DNA of 10,409 nucleotides from Candidatus Methanodesulfokora sp. (GTDB lineage: Archaea > Korarchaeota > Korarchaeia > Korarchaeales > Korarchaeaceae): NCBI GenBank assembly GCA_023269865.1, contig JAGDWR010000047.1:1-10409 (forward strand). Reading direction: 5' to 3'. The notes under the pieces are model-generated. The model saw only the letters and a program-made list of their open reading frames with translations. It was not told the origin of the DNA and made no database searches. The position numbers and the translations under genes were made by a program. Each line of letters starts with the position of its first letter. The stretch's first letter is position 1. Below are positions 6,907 through 10,409 of this stretch, in pieces.

Positions 6907-8028
6907 TCACCTCCTCAACACGGCAACAATGCAACTGCTAGCCAGCCCTCCCAGGCTGACAACAGCACAATTTTTTGCTCCCTGAATTTGATACCCATCT
7001 GCGGCTCCCTTAAGTTGCATATATGACTCAGCTAACTGATAAATACCACTTGCCCCAACGGGATAACCTCTTGCCTTCATTCCTCCTTCTGGGTTTATTG
7101 GAATCTCTCCATCTCTTCTGAATTTTCCGTTCTCAGTATCCCTGGCTGCTTTCCCCTTATCCGAAAGTCCTAAAGACTCTATCTGCAGATATGCAAGTAC
7201 ACTACTTGTATCATGTATCTGGATGAAGTCCAGATCCTTGATCCCGATGCCAGCTTCCTGCATAGCCATATTAAATGCTGATGTGACATTTTCCAAGTCA
7301 AGTGAATCCACTCTATGTGTAATTATAGCTTCATTCCCGCTAAATCCGATACCAGCCACTTTTACAGGTCCATCAGATCTACTTAATATTATTGCTGCTG
7401 CGCCATCTGCCTCAGAGGGTATATCCATTAGTTTCAATGGTGTTGAGACGTAAGGGGATTCGATATACTCCTTCATGCTGACCTTGAACCTCAATTGTGC
7501 ATGAGGAACATTGATTGCATTTTCATGCATCATAATTGGAAAGTGGCCGAAATCTCTCTCCTCCAGCTTATACCTCCTCATATACTCTCTCATCATCAAG
7601 GCATGATGTGAGTAAACCGTTGCTCCAAGAATTCCCTCATGCTCCCTATTTATAGAGCTGGACACGACAGATGAGATGTCCTCAAGCGATGTCACATCGC
7701 TCAGCTTCTCCACACCTATAAGCAGTATCCTATCATATCTGTTCAACAATGAACATGCAGCTACTAGGGCAGCCCCTCCAGAGGCTCCTTCCAACTCGAT
7801 TTTAAATGATGGTTTTCTTGCCATTCCCAAGTTTGAGGCTATGTGGGCAGCAAGATTCTCCTGACCATTGGCCACACCAGAGAAAGCATTTGCCACTATT
7901 ATGGCGTCCACCTTTTCAGTATTTGCATCCCTCATTGCTTGTTCAGCTGCTTCAAAGGCCAAATCCTCTATCGACATGTTCCAATGACTGGATACTTTCA
8001 TCAGACCAGCACCTAATATAGAAGCCAT
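6907..8028 (-). CDS. Thiolase-family protein with degenerate active-site motifs
   Basis: This 373-residue protein has the thiolase fold and lies between HMG-CoA synthase and DUF35, where archaea encode acetoacetyl-CoA thiolase. Thiolase landmarks are clear: GVEKLSDV (105-112), SEADGAAAIILS (205-216), IHDT (271-274), NPEGGMKARGYPVGASG (312-328) and a C-terminal SLGG (358-361). The active-site loops differ from the family pattern. The usual C-A-S-G nucleophile loop reads E-G-A-S-G-G, putting Gly81 at the Cys position. GHP reads GYP (Tyr322 for the catalytic His). The SCP2-type HDCF reads HDTS. The frame is intact and the neighbouring residues are well conserved, so it is not a decaying pseudogene. 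It may lack thiolase activity and serve a structural or CoA-handling role, or use different chemistry. ATG 8028 follows GAGGTGAT by four bases, and the stop of the upstream gene lies in that site. Confidence 0.88.
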   Translation of the reverse strand: MASILGAGLMKVSSHWNMSIEDLAFEAAEQAMRDANTEKVDAIIVANAFSGVANGQENLAAHIASNLGMARKPSFKIELEGASGGAALVAACSLLNRYDRILLIGVEKLSDVTSLEDISSVVSSSINREHEGILGATVYSHHALMMREYMRRYKLEERDFGHFPIMMHENAINVPHAQLRFKVSMKEYIESPYVSTPLKLMDIPSEADGAAAIILSRSDGPVKVAGIGFSGNEAIITHRVDSLDLENVTSAFNMAMQEAGIGIKDLDFIQIHDTSSVLAYLQIESLGLSDKGKAARDTENGKFRRDGEIPINPEGGMKARGYPVGASGIYQLAESYMQLKGAADGYQIQGAKNCAVVSLGGLASSCIVAVLRR

Positions 8029-8038
8029 TTAGATCACC

Positions 8039-9124
8039 TCAGTATCCGCTGAAGTCCTTCAGGAGTGTTATCATCCTTCTGTTCCTTGCATATATTGCAT
8101 AATCAACGTATCTCTTCCTGCTTATGTAATCCATCACCTTTGGTGCCAAGTCCTTGACCCCTTCAATCTTATCTGTTACCTCTATGTGGAATGCATCACT
8201 TCCAGCTCCCGAGCCAAATGAAACCATCAGTATCCTCTGGCCTGGAGAAGCCACATCTAGAATTGCTGAGAGTCCGATTAAAGAAGAGCCGCTATAAGTA
8301 TTTCCTATGTATGGAGTTATTAATCCTGGTTTTATCTTCTCCGGAGGGAAGCCCAAACGTTGTCCTACTCTCAGTGGAAACTTTCCATTTGGCTGATGGA
8401 AAACAGCATAATCATAGTCCTCAGGTTTTGTCCCGATTTCCTCCATCAACATTTTAGCAGCCTCTATTATATGGTGGAAGTAGGCCGGTTCACCTGTAAA
8501 GGCCCTTGTATGGGCCGGATATTTTTCATGTTGTCTTCTCCAGAAGTCAGGGGTATCGCTTACATATGAGCAGCTCGCTTTTATCAAAGCAACTGATCTT
8601 TCTGCTGGTCCTATGACAAATGCAGCCCCTCCAGATGATGCTGTATACTCCAAAGCATCTCCTGGTGCTCCTTGAGCTGTATCAGCTCCTACTACAAGGC
8701 CGTAATCTATCATGTTAGATCCGACAAGCCCTATAACTGCTTGCATTGCCTCTGTTCCTGCTTTACATGCGAACTCAAAGTCTGCCCCTGTTGTAGCCCT
8801 CTTCTGGCCGCCTATTCCTAATGCCTCAGCCAATATTGTTGATGTAGGTTTTACAGCATAGGGTTTTGATTCTGTCCCAACGTAGACAGCATTTATTCTA
8901 GAGGGGTCTATTCTAGCCCTTTTAATTGCATTAGAGGCAGCTTCATACGCTATTGTGAACGTGTCCTCATCTATACCAGGGACGCTCTTTTCCTCCACCA
9001 TTATCCCTGCAGCATACCTCTTCCACTCTCTTCCCCAAGCTCTAGCAAGCTCCTCTGATCTTATCCTGTACATGGGAACGTAAACTCCCCATCCCACTAT
9101 CCCAACTTGCCTATCCGGTCTCAA
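8039..9124 (-). CDS. Hydroxymethylglutaryl-CoA synthase, archaeal type
   Basis: The enzyme condenses acetyl-CoA with acetoacetyl-CoA to HMG-CoA, the committed entry to the mevalonate pathway for archaeal isoprenoid lipids. The 361-residue protein is of the archaeal/UPF0219 type. The opening [15 protein letters not shown] is characteristic. The expected catalytic residues are present: Glu85 in [14 protein letters not shown], Cys120 in [13 protein letters not shown] (the acyl-enzyme cysteine) and His243 in [10 protein letters not shown]. Other conserved parts are [23 protein letters not shown] (146-168, given by its ends) and GNTYSGSS (274-281). The start is TTG at 9124; it follows AGGAGGTGAT by three bases, and the nearer ATG in another frame meets a stop at once. 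It is the first gene of the synthase-thiolase-DUF35 operon, with 10 bases to the next gene. Confidence 0.95.
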   Translation of the reverse strand: MRPDRQVGIVGWGVYVPMYRIRSEELARAWGREWKRYAAGIMVEEKSVPGIDEDTFTIAYEAASNAIKRARIDPSRINAVYVGTESKPYAVKPTSTILAEALGIGGQKRATTGADFEFACKAGTEAMQAVIGLVGSNMIDYGLVVGADTAQGAPGDALEYTASSGGAAFVIGPAERSVALIKASCSYVSDTPDFWRRQHEKYPAHTRAFTGEPAYFHHIIEAAKMLMEEIGTKPEDYDYAVFHQPNGKFPLRVGQRLGFPPEKIKPGLITPYIGNTYSGSSLIGLSAILDVASPGQRILMVSFGSGAGSDAFHIEVTDKIEGVKDLAPKVMDYISRKRYVDYAIYARNRRMITLLKDFSGY

Positions 9125-9155
9125 CCCATCACCTCCTGCATTATTACAATAAAGT

Positions 9156-9195
9156 TAACAATAGGTGCGAAAGGTGACAAGCTAACAAGAAGGTG
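9156..9195 (-). promoter_or_regulatory. Candidate operator: near-direct repeats around the predicted start of the HMG-CoA synthase operon
   Basis: On the plus strand TAACAATAGGTG (9156-9167) and TAACAAGAAGGTG (9183-9195) match in all but a few positions, about 27 bases apart; a further AAGGTGACAA (9171-9180) lies between them. The block sits just downstream of the TATA box (9196-9204) and across the expected transcription start near 9174. A protein bound there would block the promoter. Which regulator binds is unknown; the adjacent XRE gene is the obvious candidate. Confidence 0.35.
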
Positions 9196-9204
9196 TAATA
9201 TAAA
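9196..9204 (-). promoter_or_regulatory. TATA box for the HMG-CoA synthase operon
   Basis: On the minus strand this reads TTTATATTA. It predicts transcription starting near 9174 and a leader of about 50 bases ending in the AGGAGGTGAT ribosome-binding site. A weaker AT-rich stretch at 9142-9153 could place the start at the TTG codon itself, but the strong ribosome-binding site argues for the leadered transcript. Confidence 0.45.
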
Positions 9205-9246
9205 GCTTAGTTTAACGGCTATAAGAGAATCGTCTAACGACTAATT

Positions 9247-10002
9247 TTACTCAAGCCTTTTCCTGAGGGATTCCACGAGATCCCTCGTGCTCTCCATTTT
9301 AGAAACTGCCAAGGGGACGCCCATTATCTCAGCGAGTCTTATTCCAAGCTTATCCACAGACTCTGGCTTGAGACCATGTAGCACAACCAAACTTGGTCTT
9401 ATGTCGAAGACTTTTAAGGCGACCATAGGGCTTCTTCCAGTCCCAACTCTCGTGAATATAAGAGCTCTCTCCGTCGAGGAACCGAAGAGCTTCATAAAAT
9501 CTGTTCCTGATAGATTCTCTATCGCTCTTATGCTGTCTATGATAGTGTAGCCATGTATCAATGTATTGCCTGGAACGATGAGCTCTCCATCGATCCACTC
9601 GATGAATTTTTCAAGCTCCACTGGGATCGTCATCTCCGCCATATCTATCACGCTCGAGAGAAGCAGACCAATTCCCATGGATTTTGCGAGAACTCTGAGT
9701 TTCTTTCCTCCTGTCTCCTCATCTTTTGCTATTATCGCCTGTATAAACCTCTTGAGGACATAGGATCCTGGGCTTTTCCTCCTGCCTGACTCGTAATCCG
9801 ATATCACAGATGCCGATATTCCCAGCATTTTTGCAAGCTCGCTTTGCTTCACTCCAAAATATTCTCTCCACTTTTTCATGGCTAATCCTATGTTTGATGA
9901 GTAAAGGATATCTCCTGCTATCTTTTTGGCGACCATTTCCTTAAGAACTCTCCTATGATACGACATCGGCTCCATTTCTTCCTCGTCCTTTATCTCCACC
10001 AA
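9247..10002 (-). CDS. XRE-family transcriptional regulator with conserved archaeal C-terminal domain
   Basis: This protein of about 251 residues has a Cro/C1-type helix-turn-helix at roughly 39-95. The sequence MKKWREYFGVKQSELAKMLG leads into the recognition helix region ASVISDYESGRRKSPG (64-79). The second half (about 130-251) is conserved-looking, with HGYTIIDSIRAIENLSG (150-166), STERALIFTRVGTGRSPM (176-193) and VVLHG (206-210). From memory this matches an archaea-specific group of predicted regulators (COG1709-like) in which the C-terminal half may sense a ligand; that assignment is not verified. It lies 122 bases upstream of the HMG-CoA synthase operon on the same strand, so control of that operon is a reasonable inference. 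The start is uncertain: TTG 10002 or GTG 9999, both following GGTGAC (10016-10011) at wider spacing than other genes here. No strong terminator follows, so read-through into the next operon is possible. Confidence 0.85.
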   Translation of the reverse strand: MVEIKDEEEMEPMSYHRRVLKEMVAKKIAGDILYSSNIGLAMKKWREYFGVKQSELAKMLGISASVISDYESGRRKSPGSYVLKRFIQAIIAKDEETGGKKLRVLAKSMGIGLLLSSVIDMAEMTIPVELEKFIEWIDGELIVPGNTLIHGYTIIDSIRAIENLSGTDFMKLFGSSTERALIFTRVGTGRSPMVALKVFDIRPSLVVLHGLKPESVDKLGIRLAEIMGVPLAVSKMESTRDLVESLRKRLE

Positions 10003-10035
10003 CCTCGACAGTCACCTAATGATCTTGAGAGCTTC

Positions 10036-10046
10036 GATATATAAGC
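10036..10046 (-). promoter_or_regulatory. TATA box for the XRE regulator gene
   Basis: On the minus strand this is GCTTATATATC, lying just past the stop codon of the SWIM gene. It predicts a start near 10013 and a leader of about 11-14 bases that contains only the GGTGAC. The regulator can therefore be transcribed on its own even though the SWIM gene is 46 bases upstream on the same strand. Confidence 0.5.
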
Positions 10047-10048
10047 AT

Positions 10049-10396
10049 TTATTCTCTCCTGTATATGACTTCCTTAAGAACGGTCTCGAGCTCATCATCA
10101 GAATGATTTATTGTCCTGATTAAATTCATATCCTCAGCTACCATGACAGCAGCTATATGATAACAAAATCTTCTCTCTTCTCTTACTATAACGCTCAATA
10201 GGAAATCTATACAACTGCAGTAATTTCTATCAAAAACTATATAATCTCCTTCTTTTCCTCTGACTATATAAAAGGAGAAGCCGCTCGGAAGAAAGACATG
10301 TCTCTCTACTCCTCCTCTGTAAACCACATCTAAGAGCTTCTTTATGCTTCTTTTTGGAAGCTCTTTTCTGAGAAAGCTGTATTTTACAGGTATCAT
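10049..10396 (-). CDS. Small SWIM zinc-finger protein
   Basis: This 115-residue protein is built around a SWIM zinc-binding motif: Cys60-x-Cys62 (NYCSCIDF) and Cys78-x-His80 (RFCYHIAA), with Ala83 completing the CxHxxA pattern. The part before the motif (about 33-56, VFLPSGFSFYIVRG to YIVFDRN) looks like a beta hairpin, as in other SWIM proteins, and a helix follows. SWIM modules bind DNA or proteins; the CxC...CxHxxA form is the one described for the Shu2/SWS1 family, which works with RecA/Rad51-type recombinases. No RadA paralogue is visible here, so a recombination role is only a possibility. ATG 10396 is the start: an in-frame TAA lies four codons upstream. No ribosome-binding site is visible in the 13 bases before the window edge, so it may be leaderless. 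Confidence 0.8.
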   Translation of the reverse strand: MIPVKYSFLRKELPKRSIKKLLDVVYRGGVERHVFLPSGFSFYIVRGKEGDYIVFDRNYCSCIDFLLSVIVREERRFCYHIAAVMVAEDMNLIRTINHSDDELETVLKEVIYRRE

Positions 10397-10409
10397 TTTA
10401 TGAACTTAT

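Noticed and set aside
7784..7789. Gly81 of the thiolase as a sequencing error or frameshift artefact
   Set aside because: Changing GGA to TGC or TGT needs two substitutions, the frame is intact on both sides, and two other catalytic motifs are altered independently.
9230..9241. Small palindrome TCGTCTAACGA as a terminator or operator after the regulator gene
   Set aside because: The arms are only four bases with no T tract behind them, so it is not distinguishable from chance.
10019..10048. Ten-codon ATG frame directly after the SWIM stop codon
   Set aside because: It overlaps the TATA box of the regulator gene, has no ribosome-binding site, and would lie upstream of the predicted transcription start.
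1..10409. CRISPR array, tRNA or mobile element
   Set aside because: No regularly spaced repeats, cloverleaf-like sequence, transposase or integrase gene, or terminal inverted repeats with a target duplication were seen on either strand.

Overview
The window looks like chromosomal core DNA from an archaeon of the TACK/crenarchaeal side, probably a thermophile. The evidence is a family-B DNA polymerase of the crenarchaeal PolB1 (Dpo1) type, the archaea-only GatD/GatE amidotransferase pair, and the archaeal three-gene HMG-CoA synthase cluster. TATA boxes sit about 26-28 bases before the first codons of lead genes. Many Arg codons are AGA/AGG and many Ile codons are ATA. No tRNA, rRNA, CRISPR array, insertion sequence or phage gene was seen.

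Layout. At the left edge (1-381, minus) is the 5' part of a gene for an unrecognised secreted protein, cut by the window. A short divergent promoter region (about 382-464) separates it from a complete PolB1 gene (465-3035, plus). PolB1 converges on gatE, and the two coding ends overlap by 18 bp. gatD (4901-6232) and gatE (3018-4904) form a minus-strand operon with an ATGA stop/start overlap. Together they encode the archaeal Glu-tRNA(Gln) amidotransferase. A 262-bp AT-rich spacer (6233-6494) holds the gatD promoter and terminator-like structures.

Next comes a tightly packed minus-strand operon: HMG-CoA synthase (8039-9124), a thiolase-family protein (6907-8028) and a DUF35 zinc-ribbon/OB-fold protein (6495-6902). 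In known archaea these three form one complex that channels acetoacetyl-CoA into HMG-CoA, early in the mevalonate route to archaeal lipids. Upstream on the same strand are an XRE-type regulator with a conserved C-terminal domain (9247-10002) and a small SWIM zinc-finger protein (10049-10396).

The most notable observation is in the thiolase. Its nucleophile position is Gly instead of Cys, its GHP motif reads GYP, and its HDCF-type motif reads HDTS, while the HMG-CoA synthase beside it keeps its Glu/Cys/His triad. The protein may be a scaffold or pseudo-thiolase instead of the acetoacetyl-CoA-forming enzyme. Secondary points are near-repeat sequences over the predicted HMG-CoA synthase promoter start, a SWIM motif with the CxHxxA pattern known from the Shu2/SWS1 recombination family, and a PIP-like tail on PolB1.

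Translation signals are consistent. Internal or leadered genes carry GGTGAT 3-4 bases before the start codon (including two TTG starts), while gatD and polB look leaderless.
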